Source of the DNA: an uncultured Microbulbifer sp.
Lineage (GTDB): Bacteria > Pseudomonadota > Gammaproteobacteria > Pseudomonadales > Cellvibrionaceae
NCBI RefSeq assembly: GCF_947498635.1
Contig: NZ_CANMKV010000023.1
Span: 1 to 64,000 of the forward strand
Direction of reading: 5' to 3'
Length of the DNA: 64,000 nucleotides
Made by a program: the position numbers and the translations under genes
Notes under the pieces: model-generated
What the model was told of the DNA's origin: nothing
Database searches by the model: none
Seen by the model: the letters and a program-made list of their open reading frames with translations, nothing else
Shown: positions 27,001 to 34,403 of the stretch, one piece after another
Layout: each line of letters begins with the position of its first letter
Position numbering within the stretch: the stretch's first letter is position 1

Positions 27001-27696
27001 ATGCAGGAACCGATCCTTATTATCCAGCACGAAGAAAATGAAGGCCCCGGTTATATTTACGACTGGGCTCGCCAATATAAGATTCCAATAAAAATCATCA
27101 ACCCACAAATAACGGCATTGCCAAAGCTTGGCTTTCGTGGCGTCATTCTTTTGGGTGGAATGATGAATGTGAAAGACCACAAAGCACTACCCTGGCTTAC
27201 CAACGAACTGCAATGGGTAAGGAAGACGATCGACCATAAGACCCCCATTGTCGGGATTTGCCTGGGTGCGCAAATCCTCGCCCACGCACTGGGAGCCGAA
27301 ATTAAGCCAATGGAACAGGAAGAATTGGGCTGGCACTCCATTAATTGGACAGCAACACAAGCTCTCACCATAGATAGGGTATTCCAGGCTCACAACTATT
27401 ATTTTGACATTCCAGAAGGAGCCAAACGTTTGGCAAGCTCCAAACTCTGCCCAAACCAGGCTTTCTCCTACGGGAAGAATATCCTCGGTTTACAATTTCA
27501 TCTGGAGTGGTCACAACATAAAGTCGCACAACTATTCCCAGAATATCTCCAGGAATACGAATCAAGTGTAAAAGACCACACGGCTAGCCGTGAGTTACTC
27601 TTTCAGTTGCTGAACAACCACTTTCTCTATAGAACAACAAAAAGTAAGAATTCCGAACCTTCACTCAGAAAGCAGGAAATCTATCTCAGCGACTAG
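27001..27696 (+). CDS. type 1 glutamine amidotransferase
   Basis: A 231-aa class I GATase-like protein. The nucleophile elbow GICLGAQ carries Cys87, and FHLEW carries His167 and Glu169, completing the triad. The fold resembles the GMP-synthase-like amidotransferases that act on small molecules such as gamma-glutamyl compounds. I place the start at ATG 27001, just after the preceding stop. Its 3' part (from about codon 151) was copied twice into the downstream array, where decayed versions remain at 29304-29407 and 30995-31230. Confidence 0.85.
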   Translation: MQEPILIIQHEENEGPGYIYDWARQYKIPIKIINPQITALPKLGFRGVILLGGMMNVKDHKALPWLTNELQWVRKTIDHKTPIVGICLGAQILAHALGAEIKPMEQEELGWHSINWTATQALTIDRVFQAHNYYFDIPEGAKRLASSKLCPNQAFSYGKNILGLQFHLEWSQHKVAQLFPEYLQEYESSVKDHTASRELLFQLLNNHFLYRTTKSKNSEPSLRKQEIYLSD

Positions 27697-27710
27697 TAAA
27701 TTCTTCCTAG
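27684..27710 (+). promoter_or_regulatory. motif-A-like sequence at the amidotransferase stop
   Basis: TCTCAGCGACTAGTAAATT spans the amidotransferase stop codon and resembles motif A upstream of the array genes (TCTCAGTAGCTAGTAATTA at 27984). Either a duplicated site or coincidence. Confidence 0.3.
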
Positions 27711-27983
27711 CTCCCCGAGTAAAATTTCATGCCTTACATATCAAATCATTTCTTTCATCCGAGTTCAGAGGTTTATTACCACGCATTATATATATACTCC
27801 CCGTACAAGCCTTAGTTAAGTTGTTTTGAAAGCATACAAGGACAAAAAATTATTTTAAGTGGATACAGGGTGTAGGAAATCACACAACCACACCACACAA
27901 CCCATCACGCCCCCTCAAGAAAAACCCTTGAAACACATCACAGCAAAAAAAAACGTTAAAAACGCGAAAAAATAAGAAATTAC

Positions 27984-28013
27984 TCTCAGTAGCTAGTAAT
28001 TAATTCCTGAATT
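27984..28013 (+). promoter_or_regulatory. motif A, paralog 1
   Basis: TCTCAG-n3-CTAGTAATTA followed by TCCTGAATT. Same order and spacing (41 nt to motif B) as in paralogs 2 and 3. Confidence 0.55.
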
Positions 28014-28054
28014 CACCCGGAATATAACTCCGCATTATCTCCCATAAATTTTAG

Positions 28055-28080
28055 CGGCTATTATTTTTAGGCCAACGCAT
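28055..28080 (+). promoter_or_regulatory. motif B, paralog 1
   Basis: CGGCTATTATTTTTAGGCCA then ACGCAT. It ends 82 nt before the ATG. Nine copies in the array share cggcTATCATttttaggCCAAggcAT in this position; the TATCAT/TATTAT part may be a -10 element. Confidence 0.65.
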
Positions 28081-28162
28081 CCTAACGAGCGCCACCGCCC
28101 AAAACTTGCTTTGGTTCTGTTTATCTACACAAGACTGTCTGTTTTCTTCAAGGAAGGTACGC

Positions 28163-28702
28163 ATGAAAATTTTCACCCCCAAATTATTAACATCGATAGC
28201 GGCAGCCAGCCTGGCTCTTGGTTCCGCTACGACGGCCCTCTCCCAAGTGTCGGACAGCGAAATCAGTATGATCACGCTGACCTTTATGCAAAATATCGAC
28301 ATCGCTTTTGTGGATCCGGTAACCATCGCAGATCCCACCCCTGGATTTCCAGCTGTAGGTGAAGATACATTCTGCGTGGCCGGAACTGGCTTTAGCACTT
28401 TCAGTATTACTTTTTCGAATCCTGATCCCGGAGCACCAGGATTTGAGCTGCAGTCTGCAGTGGCTGGCGCTCCCCCAATTTTTTATGAAGTATTCTTTAA
28501 AAACGACCTTAGCCCAGGTTTCGGGGTACCTGTTGCACCCGAATCGCCCCTCCTAGGCAACCTAATCCAAACAAGCGTCTGCGCAGACCCCACCTCTGAT
28601 AATGCAAAATTTAATATTGAAATTCCATTTCCCGAATGGGATGGTAGAGAGAGTGAAGGCCCATTTACAGGCATGCTAGAACTCACCGTAGTCTCTGAAT
28701 AA
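28163..28702 (+). CDS. array paralog 1: small secreted two-cysteine protein
   Basis: A 179-aa protein of a family I do not recognise. The signal peptide is about 1-28 (LGSATTALS, cleavage before Gln). The mature core reads SMITLTFMQNIDIAFVD, DTFCVAGTGFSTFSITF (Cys71), FYEVFFKND, QTSVC (Cys140), DNAKFNIEIPFPEW and finally GPFTGMLELTVVSE. The alternating hydrophobic pattern and closing strand look like a beta-sandwich; a C71-C140 disulfide is likely. DUF4402 or spore-coat-U pilin-like folds have a similar end pattern, but this is unverified. CAAGGAAGG lies ahead of ATG 28163. Monocistronic, with its own upstream motifs and downstream hairpin. Confidence 0.85.
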   Translation: MKIFTPKLLTSIAAASLALGSATTALSQVSDSEISMITLTFMQNIDIAFVDPVTIADPTPGFPAVGEDTFCVAGTGFSTFSITFSNPDPGAPGFELQSAVAGAPPIFYEVFFKNDLSPGFGVPVAPESPLLGNLIQTSVCADPTSDNAKFNIEIPFPEWDGRESEGPFTGMLELTVVSE

Positions 28703-28725
28703 GCTCTCCACCCAGATTTACTATG

Positions 28726-28756
28726 AGCTGCTCCAGAATACATTTCTGGCGCAGCT
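28726..28756 (+). terminator. array 3' hairpin, paralog 1
   Basis: AGCTGCTCCAGA-n-TTCTGGCGCAGCT, 24 nt after the stop. It has the CCAG/CTGG core shared by all array hairpins, followed by a weak pyrimidine tail (CTCT). Confidence 0.65.
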
Positions 28757-28879
28757 CTCTATACATGCAATAAATATTGTGTCTGACTCATCTTCCAAAT
28801 AAGAGGCTCACCTATTTCATTAGTGAGCTTATTCTTCGCCACATTAACAGCAGATCACTCAAAACCCATCAGAATTTAA

Positions 28880-28905
28880 CGGTTATCACATTAATACCAA
28901 GGCAT
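28880..28905 (+). promoter_or_regulatory. motif B of decayed copy Q1
   Basis: CGGTTATCACATTAATACCA then AGGCAT: a recognisable motif B in front of the Q1 pseudogene, about 82 nt before its lost start region. Confidence 0.55.
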
Positions 28906-29256
28906 TCTGCCAAAACACCTTCGTCAATTAATTTCTTTGCTATTGGCCTCAGTGGAAACGGCGTAAATTTTAACACAAGAAAGCATTGGCAACTCTCTTC
29001 ACATTTAACCCTCTCACATCATTTACCTCCAAAATTTACAACATCACCATGTCCGTATTATCCAATATGGATACGATATAAATACAATTGCATAGACATT
29101 AAAGGGCGGTATTGACTTAAGCAGCATTAATCTCAAATTCAACCTCATGAGAGAGTACAATTATTCAAAATACAACCACCATGTATAACAGTGACTTCTG
29201 CGCTTTTAGGAATGGCGTTAGAATCTTTAGTATTACGCTTTCTAATTTTTGCACTC
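28880..29256 (+). pseudogene. decayed array paralog Q1 (5' half only)
   Basis: No open reading frame remains, but the order of features is that of an array gene: motif B, an ACACAAGAAAG leader remnant near 28975, and a decayed coding stretch. Around 29190-29246 one frame reads SDFCAFRNGVRIFSITLSN, matching the family motif DTFCVAGTGFSTFSITFSN. The C-terminal half is missing; decayed amidotransferase sequence follows instead. It is homologous along its length to Q2 at 30561-30975. Confidence 0.6.
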
Positions 29257-29303
29257 ACCCAGTGCCCTGCTCTAGGCAGGGATATAGAATGGTATCCTGA
29301 CCA

Positions 29304-29407
29304 GCCCAAACCAGGCGTTCCGGTATGGGAACAATATCCTCGTTTGCCATTCCATCTGGATTAGCCACAACATATAGTCGTACAGCCACTCCCAGAATAC
29401 CTCCAAG
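29304..29407 (+). pseudogene. amidotransferase 3' remnant, copy 2
   Basis: It matches the amidotransferase gene from CCCAAACCAGG (27450): AACAATATCCTCG, TCCATCTGGATTAGCCACAA and CCCAGAATACCTCCAAG correspond to the region encoding NILGLQFHLEWSQHKVAQLFPEYLQ. Frame and catalytic residues are lost. About 150 bp present in copy 3 is deleted here, joining directly to the AAAATTTCTATGCC segment. Confidence 0.7.
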
Positions 29408-29665
29408 ATGCCCCAGAAAATTTCTATGCCTTTTATGTCTTAACATTTGGCCTTTTAAGCTAGACCAAGAGATTCATTGCTATTCATTGTATATCCCGAC
29501 ACAAACCTTAGTTCGGCCTTTGCAAAAGGACAAAAAATTACTTTATATGAATATAGGGCGCAAGTAATTACACAACCAGTCACGACCACCCCAAAGAAAA
29601 AGTCTTCAAAACACACCACAGCCAAACAACGTTAAAAACGCAACCAACCAAAAATAAGAAATTAC

Positions 29666-29695
29666 TCTCAATAGCTAGTAATTAACTCCTGAATT
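29666..29695 (+). promoter_or_regulatory. motif A, paralog 2
   Basis: TCTCAATAGCTAGTAATTAA then CTCCTGAATT, 41 nt upstream of motif B. Confidence 0.55.
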
Positions 29696-29736
29696 CACTC
29701 TCGAAACAACTCCGCATCATCCATCATAAATTTTAA

Positions 29737-29762
29737 TAGCTATCATTTTTAGGCCAAGGCCT
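29737..29762 (+). promoter_or_regulatory. motif B, paralog 2
   Basis: TAGCTATCATTTTTAGGCCA then AGGCCT; ends 82 nt before the ATG. Confidence 0.65.
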
Positions 29763-29844
29763 CCCAACAAGCCACACCACCTAAAAATTAACTTTGCTTT
29801 ATTGAACAACACAAGGTTATCTGTTTTCTTCAAGGAAGGTATAC

Positions 29845-30384
29845 ATGAAAAATTTTACCCCCAAAATATTAACATCCATAGCGGCAGCCAGCTTGGCGCT
29901 TTGTTCTGCTACGACGGCCCTATCCCAAGTGTCGGATAGCGAAATCAGCATGATCACGTTGACCTTTATGCAGAATATCGATATCGCTTTTGTGGACCCC
30001 GTAACGATCGCGGATCCCACCCCTGGATTTCCAGCTGTAGGTGAAGATACTTTCTGTGTTGCCGGAACTGGCTTCAGCAACTTTAGCATCGTATTTATAA
30101 ATCCTACGGGTACAGGCCCAGACTTTCTTCTAGAGCCCGCAGTGGCTGGCACCTCCCAAATCATGTACCAAGTATTTTTTAAGAACGACACCTCCCCAGG
30201 ACCGGGAATACCTGTTGTCCCCGGCATGGCCATTCCGGGAAACCCAATCCAAACAAGCGTCTGCGCAGCACCTGCCGATGATAATGCGAAATTTGATATT
30301 GAGATTCCCTTTCCCGAATGGGATGGCAGAGAGAGCGATGGTCCATTTACAGGCATGCTAGAGCTCACCGTGGTTTCTGAGTAA
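29845..30384 (+). CDS. array paralog 2: small secreted two-cysteine protein
   Basis: This 179-aa protein is almost identical to paralogs 1 and 3 over residues 1-78 but differs in the middle (about 84-135: IVFINPTGTGPDFLLEPAV and following). Conserved cysteines are C71 and C140. Oddity: residue 20 of the signal peptide is Cys where the others have Gly (SLALCSATTALSQ); the residue before it is Leu, so it is not a proper lipobox. CAAGGAAGG precedes the ATG. Own motif A, motif B and 3' hairpin. Confidence 0.85.
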   Translation: MKNFTPKILTSIAAASLALCSATTALSQVSDSEISMITLTFMQNIDIAFVDPVTIADPTPGFPAVGEDTFCVAGTGFSNFSIVFINPTGTGPDFLLEPAVAGTSQIMYQVFFKNDTSPGPGIPVVPGMAIPGNPIQTSVCAAPADDNAKFDIEIPFPEWDGRESDGPFTGMLELTVVSE

Positions 30385-30412
30385 ACTAACCCCTCAACAT
30401 AATTTACTATGC

Positions 30413-30441
30413 GTTGCGCCAGAATCTATTTGTGGCGCAAC
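30413..30441 (+). terminator. array 3' hairpin, paralog 2
   Basis: GTTGCGCCA-n-TGTGGCGCAAC, 28 nt after the stop. The outer pairs differ from other copies but still match each other. Confidence 0.65.
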
Positions 30442-30560
30442 TCTCTGATAATGCGCAGCAGGGATTTTATCGTCCTCTAAATTAAGATAACCTTCTTCAT
30501 TCGTAGGTTATCTCCTGGTCTAGATTGACAGCTTTTCATTCTAGGCTCCCCAAAAACTAA

Positions 30561-30586
30561 CGGTTATCATATTTAAACCAAGGTAT
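30561..30586 (+). promoter_or_regulatory. motif B of decayed copy Q2
   Basis: CGGTTATCATATTTAAACCA then AGGTAT, upstream of the Q2 pseudogene. Confidence 0.55.
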
Positions 30587-30975
30587 TCTGACCAAGCATC
30601 TTTGCCCACTGGTCTCTTCTCGGCTAGCTTCAATGGAATTTTACAGCTTTTAACACAAGAGAACATTAGGTAACTCTTTCCACCCCTAAACCCCAGACAT
30701 TCGCCTCCTCCCAAGCCTGCGACTTTGCCATGCCGGAATTTTTCGACCCGGATAGGGCATCAAATACAATCACATGGATATTAAAGGTTCATAGCGATTT
30801 AAATAGCATTAATAACAAAAGCTCTTCAAACTCAACCTCAGGAGATGGCATAAACACTCAAAATACGGCCTATATTCATGGCAATGACTTCTGCGCTCTT
30901 AGAAAGAGTATTAGGATTTTTAGCATCACACTTTCTAATTTGAAAACCAATTCTGTGCTCTACCCTAGAGTGTAG
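30561..30975 (+). pseudogene. decayed array paralog Q2 (5' half only)
   Basis: Motif B is followed by a decayed leader. A partly open frame reads SNTITWILKVHSDLNSIN, then GNDFCALRKSIRIFSITLSN, aligning with SMITLTF...IDIANVD and DAFCVSGSGFSTFSITFAN of intact copies. The conserved FC and FSIT positions remain but the glycines of CVAGTGF are lost, and the frame stops at 30975. The C-terminal half is absent. Homologous to Q1, so the decay or the source gene was duplicated with the unit. Confidence 0.65.
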
Positions 30976-30994
30976 GCAATGGCATTCCACCTAG

Positions 30995-31230
30995 CCTAAA
31001 CCAGGTATTCCTCTAAGGGAACAATATCCTCGGCTTGCCATTTCGTCTGGATTGGCGACAATATAATGTCGTACGACTACTCCCCAAATACCGCTCCAAG
31101 AGAGTGAAAAACCATACATCTAACCGTGACACACGCTTTAAGCTACTGGTCAATCATCTTACCTTTAAAACAGCAAAAAATAGGCGGCCGATCTTTTCTC
31201 AAACAATAGGAAATCTATCTCACTGGCTAG
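30995..31230 (+). pseudogene. amidotransferase 3' remnant, copy 3
   Basis: It begins CCTAAACCAGG and encodes a decayed version of the amidotransferase C-terminus: LPFRLDWRQYNVVRLLPKY against LQFHLEWSQHKVAQLFPEY, then VKNHTSNRDTRFKLLVNHL against VKDHTASRELLFQLLNNHF. The catalytic His and Glu became Arg and Asp. The Cys-containing half was never copied, so it cannot be active. Confidence 0.8.
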
Positions 31231-31496
31231 TAAATTCTTCCCAGACACCCGAGGAAACCTTCATACCTCTTTATAACTCAACCTTTATTCTTTTAAATAG
31301 AGTTAAGAGGCCTAACACTATCCACCATATAAATTTCAGGACAAAACTTATTTTTTGCGGATACAAATCCGAATAGGGCGCAGGAAATTACACAACTACA
31401 CAATCCATCACGATCACCTTTAAAGCAATGAAAAGCGTTTAAACCATACGGTAAGCAAATAACATAAAAAACGACCAATAAAAAATAAGCAAATAT

Positions 31497-31526
31497 TCTC
31501 AGCAGATAGTAATTAACTCCCAAATT
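31497..31526 (+). promoter_or_regulatory. motif A, paralog 3
   Basis: TCTCAGCAGATAGTAATTAA then CTCCCAAATT, 41 nt upstream of motif B. Confidence 0.55.
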
Positions 31527-31567
31527 CGACCCGAAAACATCTCAGTATCTTCACCTTTAAATTTTAA

Positions 31568-31593
31568 CGGCTATCATTTTTAGGCCAACGCAT
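31568..31593 (+). promoter_or_regulatory. motif B, paralog 3
   Basis: CGGCTATCATTTTTAGGCCA then ACGCAT; ends 82 nt before the ATG. Confidence 0.65.
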
Positions 31594-31675
31594 CCCAACG
31601 AGCGACACCGCCCAAAAATTGCTTTGGTTCTGTTTATCTACACAAGACTGTCTGTTTTCTTCAAGGAAGGTACGC

Positions 31676-32215
31676 ATGAAAATTTTCACCCCCAAATTAT
31701 TAACATCGATAGCGGCAGCCAGCCTGGCTCTTGGTTCCGCTACGACCGCCCTCTCCCAAGTGTCGGACAGCGAAATCAGCATGATCACGCTGACCTTTAT
31801 GCAAAATATCGACATCGCTTTTGTGGATCCGGTAACCATCGCAGATCCCACCCCTGGATTTCCAGCTGCAGGTGAAGATACATTCTGCGTGGCCGGAACT
31901 GGCTTTAGCACTTTCAGCATCACTTTTTCGAACCCTGATCCTACAGACCCAGGTTTTGTGCTACAGCCCGCGGTGGCTGGCACCCCCCCAATTTTTTATG
32001 AGGTATTCTTTAAAAACGACCTTAGCCCAGGTTTGGGGATGCCTGTTGCACCCGACTCACCCATCCCAGGCAACCTAGTTCAAACAAGCGTCTGCGCAGC
32101 GCCTGCCGATGATAATGCAAAATTTGATATTGAAATTCCCTTTTTCGAATGGGATGGTAGACAAAGTGAAGGCCCATTTACAGGCATGCTAGAACTCACC
32201 GTAGTCTCTGAATAA
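31676..32215 (+). CDS. array paralog 3: small secreted two-cysteine protein
   Basis: This 179-aa protein is nearly identical to paralog 1 at DNA level from the 5' leader through about codon 80. Its C-terminal part (QTSVCAAPADDNAKFDIEIPF) matches paralog 2 instead of paralog 1 (QTSVCADPTSDNAKFNIEIPF), so it looks like a mosaic. Signal peptide, C71, C140 and the final GPFTGMLELTVVSE are conserved. Directly after its stop lies a stub of another copy, and the hairpin at 32326-32354 comes after that stub. Confidence 0.85.
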   Translation: MKIFTPKLLTSIAAASLALGSATTALSQVSDSEISMITLTFMQNIDIAFVDPVTIADPTPGFPAAGEDTFCVAGTGFSTFSITFSNPDPTDPGFVLQPAVAGTPPIFYEVFFKNDLSPGLGMPVAPDSPIPGNLVQTSVCAAPADDNAKFDIEIPFFEWDGRQSEGPFTGMLELTVVSE

Positions 32216-32296
32216 GTTCCCAGCTCAGAATGGGAAAATCGGGAGACCGATGGACCATTTACAGGCGTCCTATTGATCACAGTGGAATCTGAATAG
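32216..32296 (+). pseudogene. C-terminal stub of an array paralog (Q3)
   Basis: Immediately after the paralog 3 stop codon, 26 codons read VPSSEWENRETDGPFTGVLL then ITVESE and stop. This is the family C-terminus in the paralog 4 form (SAEWENREFDGPFTGVLMI). No start, signal peptide or core precedes it. It is best read as the surviving 3' end of the last Q gene after a deletion fused it to paralog 3. Confidence 0.8.
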
Positions 32297-32325
32297 GTTC
32301 TTACGCCCTACCTTATTACGTTTTT

Positions 32326-32354
32326 GCTACGCCAGAATTCATTGCTGGCGTAGC
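32326..32354 (+). terminator. array 3' hairpin after the Q3 stub
   Basis: GCTACGCCAG-n9-CTGGCGTAGC, a perfect 10-bp stem 29 nt after the stub stop. It would terminate paralog 3 transcripts. Confidence 0.7.
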
Positions 32355-32630
32355 TCTATAAGAGTATGGAACATCGACATCTATGGCGACTAAGTGAAAC
32401 CCTGTATTACATACAAGTTTTATACAAAAAAACCTAGATTTTTATCACAACAGAAACGCTCCAATTAGAGCATTACTGCTGTTAATTCAACGCCAAATCA
32501 ACACGTATTCGCAAAAGCGGCTAATAAGACAAAAACCCCACAGGAGTCTGATCACGGCTCTAAAAAATTCACACCCAACGACTCGCTTCATCTCTATGAT
32601 TCCAGATAAATTCTCGATTTCCCAGCTCAC

Positions 32631-32660
32631 CTATACCCCTATACCCCTATATCCCTATAC
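32631..32660. repeat. short tandem repeat (CTATACCC)n
   Basis: About 3.5 copies of an 8-bp unit with one variant copy (CTATATCC). Confidence 0.7.
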
Positions 32661-33034
32661 TGACACAGTCATACCGCGTACAGAAATATTGATCAGTAAA
32701 ATTTCGGTAGAATCATCAGCAACCCATGGGCAGGATGCTCAACACCTAACTCCATACGCTTTTTAAAACTCAGCGAGGATTTGCCATTGCTAGTCTCGCA
32801 AAGGGTTTCTTTCAATAAAATTTTCGGCTCATAGTGGCACCTTTTTATGCCTGGACACCATAATGACAGGGCCCTACCAAACCTCCTGCTAAGAACCGAG
32901 ATTCATCTTGTGTTTTCTATAAAAATATCGACAGAGATATCCAACTAGGGAATTAACAATACACTCACCATAACCACAAAATTCCTTCAAATACATATTT
33001 TGATTTAGCTAGAATTGAGAAGGTAACAATTTCT

Positions 33035-33064
33035 TCTCAGCCGCTAGTAAATTTTACCTGAATC
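33035..33064 (+). promoter_or_regulatory. motif A, paralog 4
   Basis: TCTCAGCCGCTAGTAAATTT then TACCTGAATC, 30 nt upstream of motif B. Confidence 0.5.
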
Positions 33065-33094
33065 CACCCTGCGAGCAACGCTCAGCCAAGCCTT

Positions 33095-33120
33095 CCACTA
33101 TCATTTTTAAACCAAGGTAT
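33095..33120 (+). promoter_or_regulatory. motif B, paralog 4
   Basis: CCACTATCATTTTTAAACCA then AGGTAT; ends 90 nt before the GTG start. Confidence 0.6.
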
Positions 33121-33210
33121 TCTTGCCGTTTAATTTCACTCACGTTTACCTTAGGTAACGCCTTCAATACTAGCGCTCGCAGTATTGCTTTTAGTACAAG
33201 GAGGTTTCTT

Positions 33211-33732
33211 GTGATTTCATTCTCTTCAAAATCTATTCTATCTGCGATAGCCTTAGCCTTCGCACTTGGATCAGCCACTTCAGCTTTTTCCGCCACAGAT
33301 ACGGCTCAAAGCACGATCACACTAACATTTAGCGATTTCATTGAAATAGACAACGTGAACTCTGTAACTATTGCAGACCCTGCAACCGGAAGTCCTGCGA
33401 CGGGGTCAGATACTTTCTGTGTCGCAGGAAGTGGCTTTAATTTTTTTAGCATCACATTTTCCACTGATGACCCTGCCATTCCAGAGTTTCTTTTGTTGAG
33501 CAGCAACGGTAGCCTACCAATTGCATATCAAGTCTTCTTTGCTAACAACCCAACGGGGACAGCTATACAAGTCTTTCCCAATGATCCCTTGCCGGGGCAA
33601 TCTATAGAGGCCAGCAACTGCTCTAACGATACCGCAAGGTTTGATATTGAAATCCCCTCCGCCGAATGGGAAAACAGAGAGTTCGACGGCCCATTTACAG
33701 GGGTTTTGATGATCACCGTGGAGTCGGAATAA
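33211..33732 (+). CDS. array paralog 4: small secreted two-cysteine protein
   Basis: This 173-aa protein starts at GTG 33211 behind a strong AAGGAGG. The signal peptide is about 1-28 (LGSATSAFSA). Core motifs are STITLTFSDFIEIDNVN, DTFCVAGSGFNFFSITF, IAYQVFFANN, SNCSNDTARFDIEIPSAEW and GPFTGVLMITVESE. It is clearly diverged from paralogs 1-3, with a shorter middle, and shares LLLSSNG with paralog 5. The Q3 stub is closest to this copy at the C-terminus. Confidence 0.85.
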   Translation: MISFSSKSILSAIALAFALGSATSAFSATDTAQSTITLTFSDFIEIDNVNSVTIADPATGSPATGSDTFCVAGSGFNFFSITFSTDDPAIPEFLLLSSNGSLPIAYQVFFANNPTGTAIQVFPNDPLPGQSIEASNCSNDTARFDIEIPSAEWENREFDGPFTGVLMITVESE

Positions 33733-33765
33733 ATTCCTCAGTACCCCATGGTATTTTAACTTACC

Positions 33766-33790
33766 TGCGCCAGAAGTCCTATCTGGCGCA
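33766..33790 (+). terminator. array 3' hairpin, paralog 4
   Basis: TGCGCCAGA-n-TCTGGCGCA, 34 nt after the stop. Confidence 0.65.
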
Positions 33791-34160
33791 GAACCCCAAA
33801 GTGATAATTACGATAGTGGTAAGACCCGAATCAAGCACAACTTGAAAAATTATACTTGAAGGAAATCAAGATATTCTCCTTCCGATAACCATAACGCATT
33901 CTTCAGCAACCCAAGCAATAGAAAAACACCGCCTATATATCCACAAAAAAACCTTAAATATTCAAACTTCCAACTTCAATATAGCCGACTAGAAATAAGC
34001 CACCAAACTCAACAAAAATTGCTCTTGCAATAACACACCAAAATATATTGTTATTACTTCGCAGCCGAAGCAATACTTCCAAACCAATGCATCTATATTT
34101 TTTGCACCTTTACCAGCCCTGAATTTCACGCGAGGTTTAGTTATACCGGTATTTTACTTC

Positions 34161-34403
34161 ATGTCGCCTAGGGTAAGTGCAATTGAGCTGGCATTTCCGA
34201 ATGTGATTATTGCTGACAACAGGAACCACGCTTACGGATTCCGCATAAGAATGCCCATCAACGGACTTGGAGGCTTTTTGCAACCCCGAAAAAATAGATT
34301 TAATGCCTCTGGCATCATATTTCATACTACTGGAACAGAAACAAGATACGTACTTACAAGCAGTAATACTTATTACAAACTGAGCGTCTATATACGCCAA
34401 TAA
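34161..34403 (+). pseudogene. possible remnant of an array paralog or small unknown ORF
   Basis: An 80-codon frame without ribosome site or signal peptide. Its start SAIELAFPNVIIADN faintly resembles the family strand S-x-I-T-L-x-F...V-D-I, and the sequence at 34071-34092 (ATACTTCCAAACCAATGCAT) weakly resembles motif B, 69 nt upstream. No FCVAGxGF or GPFTG motif is present. It may be a strongly decayed copy or chance. Confidence 0.25.

Larger units (their letters stand above)
27697..28162 (+). other. AT-rich leader region of paralog 1
   Basis: No gene in these 466 bp. It contains motif A (27984-28013), motif B (28055-28080) and the 5' leader of paralog 1. Related sequence precedes paralogs 2 and 3. 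Confidence 0.7.
27450..29300 (+). repeat. tandem duplication unit 1 (founder)
   Basis: It covers the 3' part of the amidotransferase, intergenic DNA, paralog 1 and the 5' half of a decayed paralog. The same order recurs in units 2 and 3. Landmark spacing: GATase word AATATCCT at 27478, 29333 and 31023; paralog ATGs at 28163, 29845 and 31676. Boundaries are approximate. Confidence 0.75.
29304..30990 (+). repeat. tandem duplication unit 2
   Basis: Amidotransferase 3' remnant, paralog 2 and decayed paralog Q2, in the same order as unit 1. About 1.69 kb; shorter than unit 1 because of the deletion in the amidotransferase remnant. Confidence 0.75.
30995..32296 (+). repeat. tandem duplication unit 3 (truncated)
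   Basis: Amidotransferase remnant, paralog 3, and then only the C-terminal stub of a further paralog. Shorter than units 1 and 2 because the rest of the last Q copy is gone. Confidence 0.7.
32297..33210 (+). other. gene-free region between paralog 3 and paralog 4
   Basis: No supported gene in these 914 bp. It includes the hairpin at 32326-32354, a short tandem repeat of CTATACCC (about 3.5 copies, 32631-32660), and motifs A (33035-33064) and B (33095-33120) of paralog 4. The rest is AT-rich without visible homology. Confidence 0.6.

Noticed and set aside
29260-29276. Short hairpin CCCTGC-TCTAG-GCAGGG after Q1 as an array terminator
   Set aside because: It lacks the CCAG/CTGG core of the array hairpins and lies at the duplication junction, not behind a gene end.
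29817-30368. Long minus-strand open frames opposite the array genes
   Set aside because: They mirror the conserved plus-strand genes, have no ribosome site or signal peptide, and recur only because the paralogs are similar.
32631-32660. CTATACCC repeat as a phase-variation switch
   Set aside because: It is not inside a gene or close to a promoter element; the nearest start codon is over 500 bp away.
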